Below are positions 8,219-16,799 of a stretch of 64,000 nucleotides of DNA, one piece after another. The translations under genes were made by a program, and so were the position numbers. How positions within the stretch are numbered: position 1 is the stretch's first letter; each line of letters starts with the position of its first letter. The notes under the pieces are model-generated. The model searched no databases. It was given only the letters and a program-made list of their open reading frames with translations, and had not been told where the DNA came from. The stretch comes from Sulfurirhabdus sp043759595 (GTDB lineage: Bacteria; Pseudomonadota; Gammaproteobacteria; Burkholderiales; SMCO01), in the NCBI GenBank assembly GCA_043759595.1, contig JAYVLG010000042.1, positions 40,048 to 104,047 of the forward strand. Reading direction: 5' to 3'.

Positions 8219-10306
8219 TTAAATCAGAGGACAGGTTGCGGGCGATGCGCCTTTGATCGGCTGAATCATCTTGAAGTTATAGCCAGGTGGGTTGATGGTG
8301 GGCAGACGCTTCACCGTCAGGCGATGGATCGGCAGGTTAGTGCTGGTTACCAAACCACCCAGGTTGCCCTTCAGATACTTGACAACTGCCTCACTGACGT
8401 CCATCACGTCCAGACTGTTAGGCAGCGGAGTACCGGCAGCCACACCCGGACCAGCGACCTGGACGATAGTGCCATCTGTCTTCACAACCTGAATCGCGCG
8501 GCCGCGGCAGGGGTTGCAGTTGTTGATTGTGACAGGATCATCTGCAAACCAGTAGCCAGTAACCGTGTAGCCACCGTGAGGTGCGGCACCTGTAGAAGGC
8601 AAGCACTGCTGGTAGGTCGAGCTGGTAGTGCGGTTGTCGTAGAGCTCGTGGTCGTCCATTGCAACGCCGTTGACTTTGATATTGCTGCCGCGATTAGTGC
8701 TCCAAGGCGCGGTTGGATTCGCTAGAGTCGGCCCGGTAAGAAGCGTCGGGGGAGAGACCATGAAGCCGTCGCACGCATCCACATCATAGTTCACGCCGTG
8801 GTAGCCAAACATCCAGCCACCCGTCCAGTTGCCGGGATTCGGATCGAAAGTTCCACCAATCGATTGTTCGATCGCGAATTTCAGGTCAGCACCACAGGCC
8901 CTGTCGGTCCTGCCAAGCTTGGATGCAATGGGGATATAGTGGTAGATATCCTCCATGGTAATAGCGCCACCCGGGGACACGTGAGTGCCATAGCGGAAGC
9001 CACGCAGGGACGACGACTGAGCCTGGCCAATGGCAGCCATGGCATCGGCGATCAAGTCATGGGACGTGCCTTCGACCACGCCTGGCATGTCCTCAGTCAC
9101 GAAGTTGGAGCGATGCAGACCCACCTGGGTATAGGCGATTACCTCGTCCACTGGACGCATTAGCATGGTGGTATTTCCACCCACTGACACAGTCTGGCCG
9201 GGCACGAAAGTACCCGTCACGAAGGGCGCGCGCGCCTTCACAATCCTGGCAGCAGTGGCCAAGTCCGGAATAATGTCGCTGGTGATAACGTTCTGTTTAA
9301 AAGCCCACTTGGTGATCACGCCGTTCAACACTGTCAAGTCCATTTTGCCAAGGACAGTGCCGTCCTGACCTTCCTCGACAAGCAGGGTCTTGTGACCATC
9401 AGGGTTCGTAGCAACGATTGGAGCAACTGTTTTCTCGTGCATATCGGAGTTCATGATCACGTCTGGAGCGGGAGCGAGGGTCTCAGCGATCTGAACGTCA
9501 CGTCCCAGTTCCAGTTCAGAGATCATGACCACCACATCCGCCTTCTCGACTTTGCGTAGCTTGTCGACAAAGCATGGCACTTCGGTCTTGCCATCGGTGA
9601 ACAGGTAGTTCTTGGTGACGATGGTGCCGACAGCATTGATAGCGCGCGCCGTGGTCATACCCAGGATACCCACCTTCACGTTACCGACCTGCTTGGTCAT
9701 ATAAATGGGCAGCACACGCTTGAGCGGACGAACCAAGCCGGTGGCCGGATCAGTTGCCGTCGCACCGCACACGGCTGTGTCGTCAAACTGGTTGGTGTAG
9801 TAAAGGTTGGCGGCCATAGCATTCCAATTAGCGAGCGGAGCAACAGCTGCGGTTGTCGCAGTAGCCGGGGTGCCCTTGAATAGCTCCTCGAAGCGAGCAG
9901 GGCCGTAGAGGAAGTCCCAGTTGCCCGGGGCAAAGGCGGTATAACCGAACGGGTTGAGTACATCGACCATAGCTTGTCCGCGGCTGAACAGGGCCTCACC
10001 GGAACCTTGAACAGTATCACCGGTGTTGAACAGCAGAGAGTGGTCGTAAGCCTTGCAGCCACTGCAATCAGCGTACGTGGAAGCCGTGCGGAACTCTTTG
10101 ATCTTAGTATACATGCGTGCCAGGCCGCCTTCCCAGTACTTGCCAATGGCATCACTGCGCAGATTAGGGCGCGGCAGCATGTGTCCGTGAATGTCGCCGG
10201 TTTGAAGCAGGGTCACAGTGCCTGATCCGGCCTGAACCGGTGATATTGCCCCGGCTATTGCAACGCCAAGCAGCGCAGTCGCTGCTTTTAATTGAATGTT
10301 ACGCAT
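8219..10306 (-). CDS. Exported SoxB-like metallophosphoesterase / 5'-nucleotidase family protein
   Basis: A 695-residue periplasmic protein with a Sec signal peptide (cleavage near PVQAG). The N-terminal calcineurin-like metallophosphatase domain shows GDIHGH, FNTGDTVQGSG and GNWDFLYG. The last resembles SoxB (GHWEFTYG) more than ordinary 5'-nucleotidases (GNHEFD). A C-terminal 5'-nucleotidase-type domain follows (about 400-695). SoxB hydrolyses sulfate from SoxY-bound cysteine-S-sulfate during thiosulfate oxidation, but no other sox gene is in view, the protein is about 120 residues longer than SoxB, and two metal-ligand motifs look altered (ISELELG where LSHNG is usual, NSDMHE where GHTH is usual). 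I therefore call it SoxB-like, not SoxB. Its codon use is visibly more GC-rich than its neighbours. The ribosome binding site AAAAGG lies upstream. Confidence 0.75.
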   Translation of the reverse strand: MRNIQLKAATALLGVAIAGAISPVQAGSGTVTLLQTGDIHGHMLPRPNLRSDAIGKYWEGGLARMYTKIKEFRTASTYADCSGCKAYDHSLLFNTGDTVQGSGEALFSRGQAMVDVLNPFGYTAFAPGNWDFLYGPARFEELFKGTPATATTAAVAPLANWNAMAANLYYTNQFDDTAVCGATATDPATGLVRPLKRVLPIYMTKQVGNVKVGILGMTTARAINAVGTIVTKNYLFTDGKTEVPCFVDKLRKVEKADVVVMISELELGRDVQIAETLAPAPDVIMNSDMHEKTVAPIVATNPDGHKTLLVEEGQDGTVLGKMDLTVLNGVITKWAFKQNVITSDIIPDLATAARIVKARAPFVTGTFVPGQTVSVGGNTTMLMRPVDEVIAYTQVGLHRSNFVTEDMPGVVEGTSHDLIADAMAAIGQAQSSSLRGFRYGTHVSPGGAITMEDIYHYIPIASKLGRTDRACGADLKFAIEQSIGGTFDPNPGNWTGGWMFGYHGVNYDVDACDGFMVSPPTLLTGPTLANPTAPWSTNRGSNIKVNGVAMDDHELYDNRTTSSTYQQCLPSTGAAPHGGYTVTGYWFADDPVTINNCNPCRGRAIQVVKTDGTIVQVAGPGVAAGTPLPNSLDVMDVSEAVVKYLKGNLGGLVTSTNLPIHRLTVKRLPTINPPGYNFKMIQPIKGASPATCPLI

Positions 10307-10790
10307 AGAATCGCTTTATCCTTTTAAAAGTTGTTGAAAGGTGAGGTGTTGCCAGCCCGATTTCTTGCCGAAGGCATGACCTCATCATGATCATTTCAAG
10401 CAAAATGTATACCTATGCATATTTTTGCTCTGCGTATCGCCTGCAATACTGTATAGACAAGCAAATAAATATAATTAATAGAATTAGTTGGCGTTAATAC
10501 TTTTGTAAAATAAATAGACTTAAAATATAATTGCGCAAAAAATTTATAGAAAATCGGGCGGAAATTCATGCCCGAAATGATAATACTTACCCGAAAAGTA
10601 ACTGCGAAAATTGCAGGTATCTTGGTCTACTCGCAGTTAGGAGGGTGTGTTTGAATCCGTTGTTACTGTTCTCGCCGCCTTATCCTCGCCGCCTTGCTTT
10701 CCTTTTAATTTTCCATCATAAGGTTTAAACCACTAGCTTTAGCCGGTTAGCTTTAGCTACGATAAAATGCCGCATAAAAGGAGGTGCGTC
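10307..10790. other. Intergenic region upstream of the SoxB-like gene and the IS200-like remnant
   Basis: AT-rich and without a supported gene. It holds the promoter region of the SoxB-like gene on the left. At the right end, just before the transposase remnant, a duplicated TAGCTTTAGC motif (about 10732-10757) could be the left-end hairpin of the insertion sequence. Confidence 0.5.
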
Positions 10791-11191
10791 ATGGAATGTA
10801 GATATTGTTGTCATAAGGCTTTTCAAATTGAGTATCACTTTGTATGGGTGACGAAGTACCGTTACAAAGTACTGAGAGGAGAGATTGCGGAACCCACTCG
10901 GGAGTTGCTGCAAAAGGCCTGCGAAGCCTTTTAGATCAGCATAGTAAAAAGATTGGCGAGCATGGATCATGTGCACATTCTGGCTAGTTGCGCACAGACC
11001 ATGGCGCCAAGCGAGATTATGAGGCGGATCAAGGGGCGCACATCGAGCTGCTGTTCGAAAAGTTTCCGCTCCTGAAAAAGAAATATTGGGGCAGGCACTT
11101 TTGGTCAAGAGGGTACTTTTGTGCCACGGCAGATCAGATGACGAAAGATCTGTTAAAAACCAGTTTTACCATTCCATACGCCAGCGACTGA
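10791..11191 (+). pseudogene. tnpA: Decayed IS200/IS605-type transposase (TnpA)
   Basis: The start ATG follows a strong AGGAGG site. The frame opens with the IS200 TnpA N-terminus (IEYHFVWVTKYRYKVL) but meets an in-frame TAG at 10932-10934. The same frame continues through the HUH catalytic motif (MDHVHIL, about 10960) to near 11040, where a frameshift moves the rest (KKKYWGRHFWSRGYFCATADQ, read in pieces) into another frame ending at 11191. One stop plus one frameshift make it a pseudogene of a single-strand transposase of the Y1 family. Confidence 0.85.
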
Positions 11192-11231
11192 ATATACGAC
11201 GATGGGGTGGTGCCATGCTTCTACACCCAGA

Positions 11232-11417
11232 TAAAGACCTTCCAATGATAGTAATAGCGCGCATTGAGCCAATGCCTAGATCAGCTAATACGCTGGCGAA
11301 ACCGAGACCATGAATTAAGCCGAAGAAAAACGCAACTATCCAGCGTCCGCCTACGAACAGGGAGATGTTATTTAACGCGACTAACACGACTGAGGCGGCA
11401 ATCGCTGATTTTACCAA
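11232..11417 (-). pseudogene. HupE/UreJ family protein fragment
   Basis: About 62 residues of a HupE/UreJ_2-type membrane protein remain: SAIAASVVLVALNNI followed by FGLIHGLGFASVLADLG, the family's diagnostic membrane motif. A stop codon lies directly upstream and the similarity ends where the IS200-like remnant begins. Both ends of the gene are lost. HupE-like proteins are nickel/cobalt permeases or accessory proteins. The insertion sequence probably contributed to the loss. Confidence 0.75.
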
Positions 11418-11833
11418 TCACGTTTGAAGAGCTACCCTAGCGTTGCTAGGCTTAAAGTGACCGAATGCGCTACCATAAAAGCGCTGACATACGGAGAAAA
11501 CAATACGTTATGAGCGCATTTAGCGCCGCGTTATAGCAAAAAAAACATCACAAATATACTATTTTTTGGCACATTAACTTTGCGCCTCTGCGTCTCAGCG
11601 GTGAATATGAAAAGTTGCCTAAACCGCTCGATAAACACACAAACCAGTTCATGATTGACTAGAAAATATCGCTCGCTTAGTAGGATGAGCATAATTGATA
11701 TTCAGGAACTATTCTATTTTTTTGAATATTTTGTGAGTGAAAATGAACAGAAGAAATATGCAGGTTAGCAAGTTCCCTCTACCTCGTGGGAGAGGGAACT
11801 TGCGACTATTCGGTTATTTTAGGAATTGGCATT
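11418..11833. other. Intergenic region with dispersed repeat (family A, copy 2)
   Basis: No gene is supported here. The repeat copy fills 11481-11650. The remainder is AT-rich sequence before the glutathione S-transferase stop codon. Confidence 0.55.
11481..11650. repeat. Dispersed repeat family A, copy 2
   Basis: A diverged copy of the element at 7155-7334. The left half (ACGGAGAAAACAATACG..ATGAGCG) is degenerate. The right half (TTTGCGCCTCTGCGTCTCAGCGGTGAATATG in pieces, then AAGTTGCCTAAACCGCT.GATAAACAC) is very close to the copy at 41683-41850. Confidence 0.7.
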
Positions 11834-12592
11834 TTATTTCTTTTGCCAGCATCGCTCTGTTTCGCAAAGATGGCGTACATACTCACCAGTGGCGGTGTTT
11901 TGAAATTCTTTTACCGTGCCTTGCATGGATTCAGGCACTTCCGCCAGGGCAGGCAGACTTATTCCATATTGGCGCGGCAACACAAAAGGCGCCATCATAC
12001 ATACCAGACTCAAGTCAGCCGCACTGAATCTGTCGCCAACCAGATACTTCCTGCCATCACTGAGCAAGCCATCAACTTTCCGGATGATCTGCCGAGACTG
12101 GTTCACACCCTCTTTGACCTTTTCATCATCGGTGTGCAGCATCTTCACGACAAATGCTTTCAGAAAAGGAAAACACACCGGGCCCAGTGTTTTTTCAAAT
12201 GAAGATATGCCTTGCGACGCGATTTTCAGAATTGCGCGTGGATGTTGCAGGTAATGAAAATAGACCCATCGCCTGCTTTCCACCCCAAGCTGCTCATCAA
12301 ACAAATCTTCCAATTCATCTACTTGCTGTCTTAGCGAACGATCTTCCGGATAGAGCCGGGATTCTTTCGCTGCATAGCTGTCCAGATACTTGAGAATTGC
12401 TGTTGAATCGGTTATCACATATTTGCCATCTTGCAGCACCGGCACCTTTTTTCCGCCACTCATCCAGTAGGCGTAAGGATAATGAAATCCTTGCAAATGC
12501 GGCTCTTCCTGATAAGTAATCCCGTGCCGAATAAGTGCCCACCGGGCTTTTTCACAATAGTGGCTAATAGGAATGGTTAACAGTTTCATCAT
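11834..12592 (-). CDS. Glutathione S-transferase family protein
   Basis: A 252-residue GST. The thioredoxin-like N-terminal domain (residues 1-80) shows PISHYCEKARWALIRHGI, the cis-proline KKVPVLQDG and the glutathione gamma-glutamyl site TDSTAILKYLD. The all-helical C-terminal domain contains YLVGDRFSAADLSLV. I choose the ATG at 12592 because AAGG lies 8 bases upstream; a GTG nine bases further up is possible. It starts 12 bases after the stop of a second GST gene and both read leftward, so they form a two-gene operon. The substrate is unknown. Confidence 0.85.
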   Translation of the reverse strand: MMKLLTIPISHYCEKARWALIRHGITYQEEPHLQGFHYPYAYWMSGGKKVPVLQDGKYVITDSTAILKYLDSYAAKESRLYPEDRSLRQQVDELEDLFDEQLGVESRRWVYFHYLQHPRAILKIASQGISSFEKTLGPVCFPFLKAFVVKMLHTDDEKVKEGVNQSRQIIRKVDGLLSDGRKYLVGDRFSAADLSLVCMMAPFVLPRQYGISLPALAEVPESMQGTVKEFQNTATGEYVRHLCETERCWQKK

Positions 12593-12604
12593 CACGATCA
12601 CCTT

Positions 12605-13210
12605 TTATTTTGGCACGGTGGCTACAAAACTCGGACGCTGTTTCATGCTGTTGTACCAGTTGCTGACGGAAGGGTACTCATCCAGTTCATATCGGCACAT
12701 TTCAAGGTAAGCAATATTGGTTACTGCTGCCAAATCAGCCAGCGTTATGGCATCACCACACAAATACGTTTGTTTGCTCAAAAGATCATCCATAACAGGG
12801 AGAATTTTTAGCAACCATTTCTTTCCGTCTTCTATAGCCTGCTGGTTCCCGTTTTCACCGGCAAAGTGCGTATTAAACATGATCTTTCCGGCTTCTGGCC
12901 CTAATCGGGTCTGGCTCCAGTCCAGCCATTGGTCTACCTGTGAGCGAGATTTCGCTTCGCGGGGATACCACGATTCAGCTTTATGTTTGTCGGCAAGATA
13001 GCGCATGATCGTATTGGATTCCCAAAGCACAAAATCATCATCTTCAATCACAGGGACTTTGCCATTGGGGTTTAGTGCCAGATATTCCGGGGAATACTGC
13101 TCCCCGTTCATCAGGTCTACCATTTGATAGGTATACGGAATTTCACATTCTTCGCAAAACATTTGCACTCGGCGTGCGGCATTGGAATAAGGGTGTCCGT
13201 ACAGTTTCAT
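12605..13210 (-). CDS. Glutathione S-transferase
   Basis: A 201-residue GST of the theta/beta-like type common in proteobacteria. The N-terminal domain has HPYSNAARRVQMFCEE (Ser as the likely glutathione-activating residue), NPNGKVPVIEDDDFVLWES with the cis-Pro and the Glu-Ser glutathione contact, then NTIMRYLADKH. The C-terminal helical domain carries TYLCGDAITLADLAAV, the N-capping/hydrophobic-staple motif. First gene of a two-GST operon. The reaction is conjugation or reduction with glutathione; the acceptor is not predictable. Confidence 0.88.
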   Translation of the reverse strand: MKLYGHPYSNAARRVQMFCEECEIPYTYQMVDLMNGEQYSPEYLALNPNGKVPVIEDDDFVLWESNTIMRYLADKHKAESWYPREAKSRSQVDQWLDWSQTRLGPEAGKIMFNTHFAGENGNQQAIEDGKKWLLKILPVMDDLLSKQTYLCGDAITLADLAAVTNIAYLEMCRYELDEYPSVSNWYNSMKQRPSFVATVPK

Positions 13211-13231
13211 GATTTCACTCCTTTTTGAAAA

Positions 13232-13345
13232 TCAGATAGCCAAAAGAAACAAAGCAATGGTCCACGCCCCACCCACAACGAAAGCCAAGGTTCGTGGCAC
13301 ACCTAGGAGCCTGTCGGACTTAAATGAAATCGGCTTCAAACGCAT
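13232..13345 (-). CDS. Possible small single-span membrane peptide (37 aa)
   Basis: A 37-residue frame with a basic N-terminus (MRLKPISFKSDRLLG) and one hydrophobic segment (AFVVGGAWTIALFLLAI) ending directly at the stop, 22 bases before the GST start at 13210. The composition is that of a small tail-anchored membrane peptide, but no clear ribosome binding site is seen and no family is recognised. It may equally be chance or a remnant. Confidence 0.25.
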   Translation of the reverse strand: MRLKPISFKSDRLLGVPRTLAFVVGGAWTIALFLLAI

Positions 13346-13451
13346 TCAGATGCGCCCAGTGTGCGCGTTGCCGCCATCCGGATAACTTGTCTTCAAATGA
13401 ACGGGGCGCAAGGTTAGCGGCCACACTGTAAACCGGCCAGCGCCATGACAT
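13320..13451 (-). CDS. Possible small hypothetical protein (43 aa)
   Basis: A 43-residue Trp/Arg-rich frame (MSWRWPVYSVAANLAPRSF, later KLSGWRQRAHWAHLNAFEADF). It overlaps the start of the 37-residue frame downstream by 26 bases. GGAG lies only one base before the ATG, too close for a good ribosome binding site. It could be the C-terminal remnant of a lost gene. Confidence 0.2.
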   Translation of the reverse strand: MSWRWPVYSVAANLAPRSFEDKLSGWRQRAHWAHLNAFEADFI

Positions 13452-13586
13452 ACTCCAGACAAAAGGTAACAACCCTGAAATAAATATGCACCATTACGCT
13501 ATGCTCATCATGATCTCCTTGCGAGGAAAGTTGGGACATCCACTTTTCAATTAAATTACCCAGGCATCTTTGCAAAACGCGCCTGA

Positions 13587-14921
13587 TTATTGCTTCACGA
13601 TTTGTTTTTTCTTTACGGGGTAATTGCCCAGCAATTCCAACCCATTTCCAACACTTGTTTTTTGTAGCACTAAAACTTTAAACATCAAATGGTGCAATGA
13701 AGTGTCCACTTTTTCCCAGCCTGTTGTTATAAATCCCACATTACCAAACTGGCCTGGAATATTTTCGGGTTCATCCACGCGCTTGCGGTCATCCAGCAGG
13801 TATAAATGCGGCTCAACAGGCAGACTTTTTTCAAGTTCAAGTTGCACCATCAGCAAGCCGTAGGCACTTTCAATTCCAAACCGTTGCTCTGTCCCTTTAT
13901 TAAACAGCTCCTTATCCTGATTCATTTCTCCGCTTATGGTAATGACAGGTTTACCGGAACTGTTAATGTGCAGCGCGGGCAGCGATGGCGCATCATTCCA
14001 GTCGATGGTTGTCAGCGTGCTTAAATCAGAAAAAAACCAGGATAACTTGAAGGGAAGATCAATCAGCGTATCCATTTGCAAACCATTGGCGTAGATCACG
14101 TAGTCGATTGTCAACGACGGGCTTTGCAAGTAACCAAGCACTTTTACAGAATTAAGCGTTCTGCGTATCACCCGCACCGGACCATCTTTCACAGCGATGA
14201 TGCGCGAGCGATAATCCGCCTGGGTACGCACAAAATCAATCCCGAGTAATTTTCCGTGATGACGAATTTTCATGGTGTCAACCACGTTCTGACTCCATTT
14301 ACTGGCGTCGTCCACATGCCATTGTAGTTTATCTATCAAAAAGGGTTGAGACTTTGAAAATCCGATCCTGTAAATGCCGGTTTCAATAGCGTCCTGCGCC
14401 GCATCATATACAACATAATCTTTGGTCACTTCTTCTGGGCTATCTGCCGTTATCACTTGCAGATACACCCACTTTCTTTCACCTGAGTTGAAATCAACAA
14501 TGCCAATTTCGATAGTTTGCAGCAGATTGCCAGACTCTGCCCCAGGACGCAGGCGTTCTCCTGCATCGCTCAGCATGAAGACACTTTCATCCGTAGCTTC
14601 AAGCAATAACGCGCTATTGTCATCCCTTGAAGGAAAGATATAACGGCCCTTGGCATCCCGTTTATCAATTTGAAAAGGGATTATTTTTTTCACGCCACCC
14701 TGCCAGCTAACAGCACGTATCATTGCCGTGGGCTTGCCGATCAGTGAAGCAAGTTCACCGCCTGAAATAACCACGGGCGCAGCGGGCAGGGAAAAAGATG
14801 CATGTATCGTCAAAAGCGGCATTGAGACCACTGCTGCACTTACTGGCAAAGCCGCAGTTAAAGTTACCGTCACAAATAACCAACGAAAATACGCTAACAT
14901 CCCAGCATTCAATTTTTTCAT
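13587..14921 (-). CDS. Exported protein of unknown function
   Basis: A 444-residue protein with a clear Sec signal peptide (MKKLNAGML...FVTVTLTAALPVSA). The mature part is beta-rich with motifs GKPTAMIRAVSWQGG, IPFQIDKRDAKGRYIFP and LLLEATDESVFMLSDAGERL, suggesting a periplasmic beta-sandwich protein. I do not recognise the family with certainty; similar exported proteins occur in other betaproteobacteria and Geobacter-like organisms, as far as I recall. I start at 14921 because the signal peptide begins there and AGTGAG lies upstream. It is divergent from a TetR regulator gene, with a palindrome between them, so TetR control is plausible. Confidence 0.6.
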   Translation of the reverse strand: MKKLNAGMLAYFRWLFVTVTLTAALPVSAAVVSMPLLTIHASFSLPAAPVVISGGELASLIGKPTAMIRAVSWQGGVKKIIPFQIDKRDAKGRYIFPSRDDNSALLLEATDESVFMLSDAGERLRPGAESGNLLQTIEIGIVDFNSGERKWVYLQVITADSPEEVTKDYVVYDAAQDAIETGIYRIGFSKSQPFLIDKLQWHVDDASKWSQNVVDTMKIRHHGKLLGIDFVRTQADYRSRIIAVKDGPVRVIRRTLNSVKVLGYLQSPSLTIDYVIYANGLQMDTLIDLPFKLSWFFSDLSTLTTIDWNDAPSLPALHINSSGKPVITISGEMNQDKELFNKGTEQRFGIESAYGLLMVQLELEKSLPVEPHLYLLDDRKRVDEPENIPGQFGNVGFITTGWEKVDTSLHHLMFKVLVLQKTSVGNGLELLGNYPVKKKQIVKQ

Positions 14922-15036
14922 GGCACTCACTATCATCCATATAGTTTTAGACCAAATTCAAAATACAACCAGCGACCTAATGTTTACATTGACTACATAA
15001 TTAAAAATAATAGACCTCGATGTTTCCACTGTCAAC

Positions 15037-15054
15037 TTCTATTGTAGAATAGAA
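15037..15054. promoter_or_regulatory. Candidate TetR operator palindrome
   Basis: TTCTATTGTAGAATAGAA is an 18-bp palindrome with one mismatched pair, 38 bases before the TetR start codon and in the divergent promoter region shared with the exported-protein gene. TetR-family repressors normally bind such palindromes to control themselves and the divergent gene. Confidence 0.6.
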
Positions 15055-15091
15055 AATAAGCCGACACTAAAATAACTCAACGTCTTTTATC

Positions 15092-15712
15092 ATGATGAAA
15101 GCTCAACCTAAAGACAGTTACCATCACGGTGACCTGCGCAACACTTTAATCAGCATAGCCACGCAACTACTTACCCAACATGGGGTAGCCGGCCTGAGCT
15201 TAAGATCTGTTGCCAAAGAAGCGGGGGTAAGCCATGCAGCCCCGTATCGCCATTTCAGGGATAAGACTGACTTGCTGGAATCCATCGCCATGTCTGGCTA
15301 CAGCCGCTTGACAGATGTTTGTCAAAAAGCAGTAAAAAACCATCCTGACAACCCCCAGCATCAATTATTTGATGCTGGAATTGGCTATTTACGCCTTGTC
15401 ATGGATCAACCAGAAATCGCTCACCTGATGTTCAGCGGCATGCTGTCTCAAGAAAACTGCGGGGAAGGGCTAAAACAATCTGGCTCAATAGCAGTCCAGA
15501 GCCTGGCGCAGATCATCGAAAACGGAAAGCAGTTAGGCCTGTATACAGAAAACAAAACCGAAGACCTCACCCTTACCGCCCTGGCCTGCGTACATGGTAT
15601 TGCCATGATGATACTTGGCGGATTAATTAAACGACCTGAATCTAAAACACAACTTCAAGTGCTTGGGGAGCGAATTTACAACACGCTATTGACAGGCCTG
15701 CTGAAGCGTTAA
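15092..15712 (+). CDS. TetR/AcrR family transcriptional regulator
   Basis: A 206-residue repressor. The helix-turn-helix domain (residues 10-58) reads YHHGDLRNTLISIATQLL, then GVAGLSLRSVAKEAGVSHAAPYRHFRDK, with recognition helix VSHAAPYRHF. The C-terminal domain (about 75-200) resembles TetR_C_33/WHG-type ligand-binding domains (QLFDAGIGYLRLVMDQPEIAHLMF). Ligand unknown. The palindrome at 15037-15054 is its probable operator and the divergent exported-protein gene its probable target. Confidence 0.88.
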   Translation: MMKAQPKDSYHHGDLRNTLISIATQLLTQHGVAGLSLRSVAKEAGVSHAAPYRHFRDKTDLLESIAMSGYSRLTDVCQKAVKNHPDNPQHQLFDAGIGYLRLVMDQPEIAHLMFSGMLSQENCGEGLKQSGSIAVQSLAQIIENGKQLGLYTENKTEDLTLTALACVHGIAMMILGGLIKRPESKTQLQVLGERIYNTLLTGLLKR

Positions 15713-15962
15713 AAATTGATTTAACGCCAATATATTGATATCTAATATTATTCAGGAAGACTCCACACTGCGTGATCCAACGTAAGCACATTGAAAAGCA
15801 ATATTGAAATCACCGAATATTTCATGTACAAACATGGCCTGAATATTCTTTTGACATATGCCGGTTTATACAACACAATGAGCCAAAAAAGCATCGAAAA
15901 GATGCCTGATTATTATAAAAACTGATGGATGAGCAATTGCCATTCAACATTTGGGGCCCAAC

Positions 15963-16799
15963 ATGAAACTATTCTCTTTCTTCTTTGCACTATGTTTTTT
16001 TCCATTTTCATCCTTGGCAGCCGTCAACCCAGAGGATACTGCCAAAGCAATTCGATCGCTTGAATGGCATATCGGACCGAAAACAGAGCAAGTGGCATCA
16101 AAGGCCACATTAAAAACAGATTCAAATCTAGCGTTCCTGGATGAAGTAAACAGCAAGAAATTCCTTGAATTAACAGGAAATATTCCTGATTCCGGGAATT
16201 TTATTCTTTTCTCTACAAAGAATAACTGGTGGGCAACATTTTCGTTTGACCCAACGGGCTATGTTAAGGATGATGAAAAAATAGACCCTGATGCGCTTCT
16301 TCAGCAGCTGAAAGATAGCGATGAAGCTGCAAACGAAGAAAGAAAAAGGCTGGGAATAGCCCCATTACGCACCGAAGGCTGGTATGTCCCACCGCATTAT
16401 GATGCCGAGTCAAAGCGGCTGGAATGGGGACTAAAACTTAGTAGTGAAGGACACACAATTTTGAACTACACCATTCGAGTATTGGGAAGAACAGGTGTAA
16501 TGAATACAACGCTTGTTTCAAGTCCTGAGACTTTAGATGAAGATGTTAAAACTTTCAAGGCAGCTCTGCCCGGGTTTGAATTTAATAGCGGAGAACGTTA
16601 TGCTGAATTTAAACAAGGGGATAGAGTAGCTGAATTTGGTTTGGCTGCCCTCATTGCTGGTGGAGCTGCTGCTGTGGCGACGAAAAAGGGTTTCTGGGCA
16701 GCAATTGTTGGTTTTGCTGTTGCTGCCTGGAAAGTGGTAGCAGTAGCGGTGATAGGTTTATTGGCCTGGGTGCGCTCGATCTTCAAAAACAGATCGTGA
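15963..16799 (+). CDS. DUF2167 family membrane-anchored protein
   Basis: A 278-residue protein with a signal peptide (cleavage near SSLAAV), a large exported domain and one or two C-terminal membrane segments (GLAALIAGGAAAVATKKGFW and WKVVAVAVIGLLAWV). Family-typical motifs: LEWHIGPKTEQVAS, TGYVKDDEKIDPDALL, WYVPPHYDAESKRLEWGL and YAEFKQGDRVAEFGLAAL. The DUF2167 family is of unknown function and common in proteobacteria. I start at 15963; a TTG at 15951 is less likely. The next gene overlaps its stop (GTGA), so translation is coupled. Confidence 0.85.
   Translation: MKLFSFFFALCFFPFSSLAAVNPEDTAKAIRSLEWHIGPKTEQVASKATLKTDSNLAFLDEVNSKKFLELTGNIPDSGNFILFSTKNNWWATFSFDPTGYVKDDEKIDPDALLQQLKDSDEAANEERKRLGIAPLRTEGWYVPPHYDAESKRLEWGLKLSSEGHTILNYTIRVLGRTGVMNTTLVSSPETLDEDVKTFKAALPGFEFNSGERYAEFKQGDRVAEFGLAALIAGGAAAVATKKGFWAAIVGFAVAAWKVVAVAVIGLLAWVRSIFKNRS

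Larger units (their letters stand above)
13211..13586. other. Intergenic region with two overlapping small open frames
   Basis: No established gene. On the minus strand two small open frames overlap: 13320-13451 and 13232-13345, both listed separately. The rest appears empty. Confidence 0.4.

Noticed and set aside
8183..8725. Plus-strand frame of 180 codons opposite the SoxB-like gene
   Set aside because: It is the antisense shadow of a gene with signal peptide, motifs and terminator on the minus strand.
8219..10306. Calling this gene soxB
   Set aside because: Two ligand motifs differ, the length is wrong and no soxXYZACD gene is near. SoxB-like is as far as the sequence goes.
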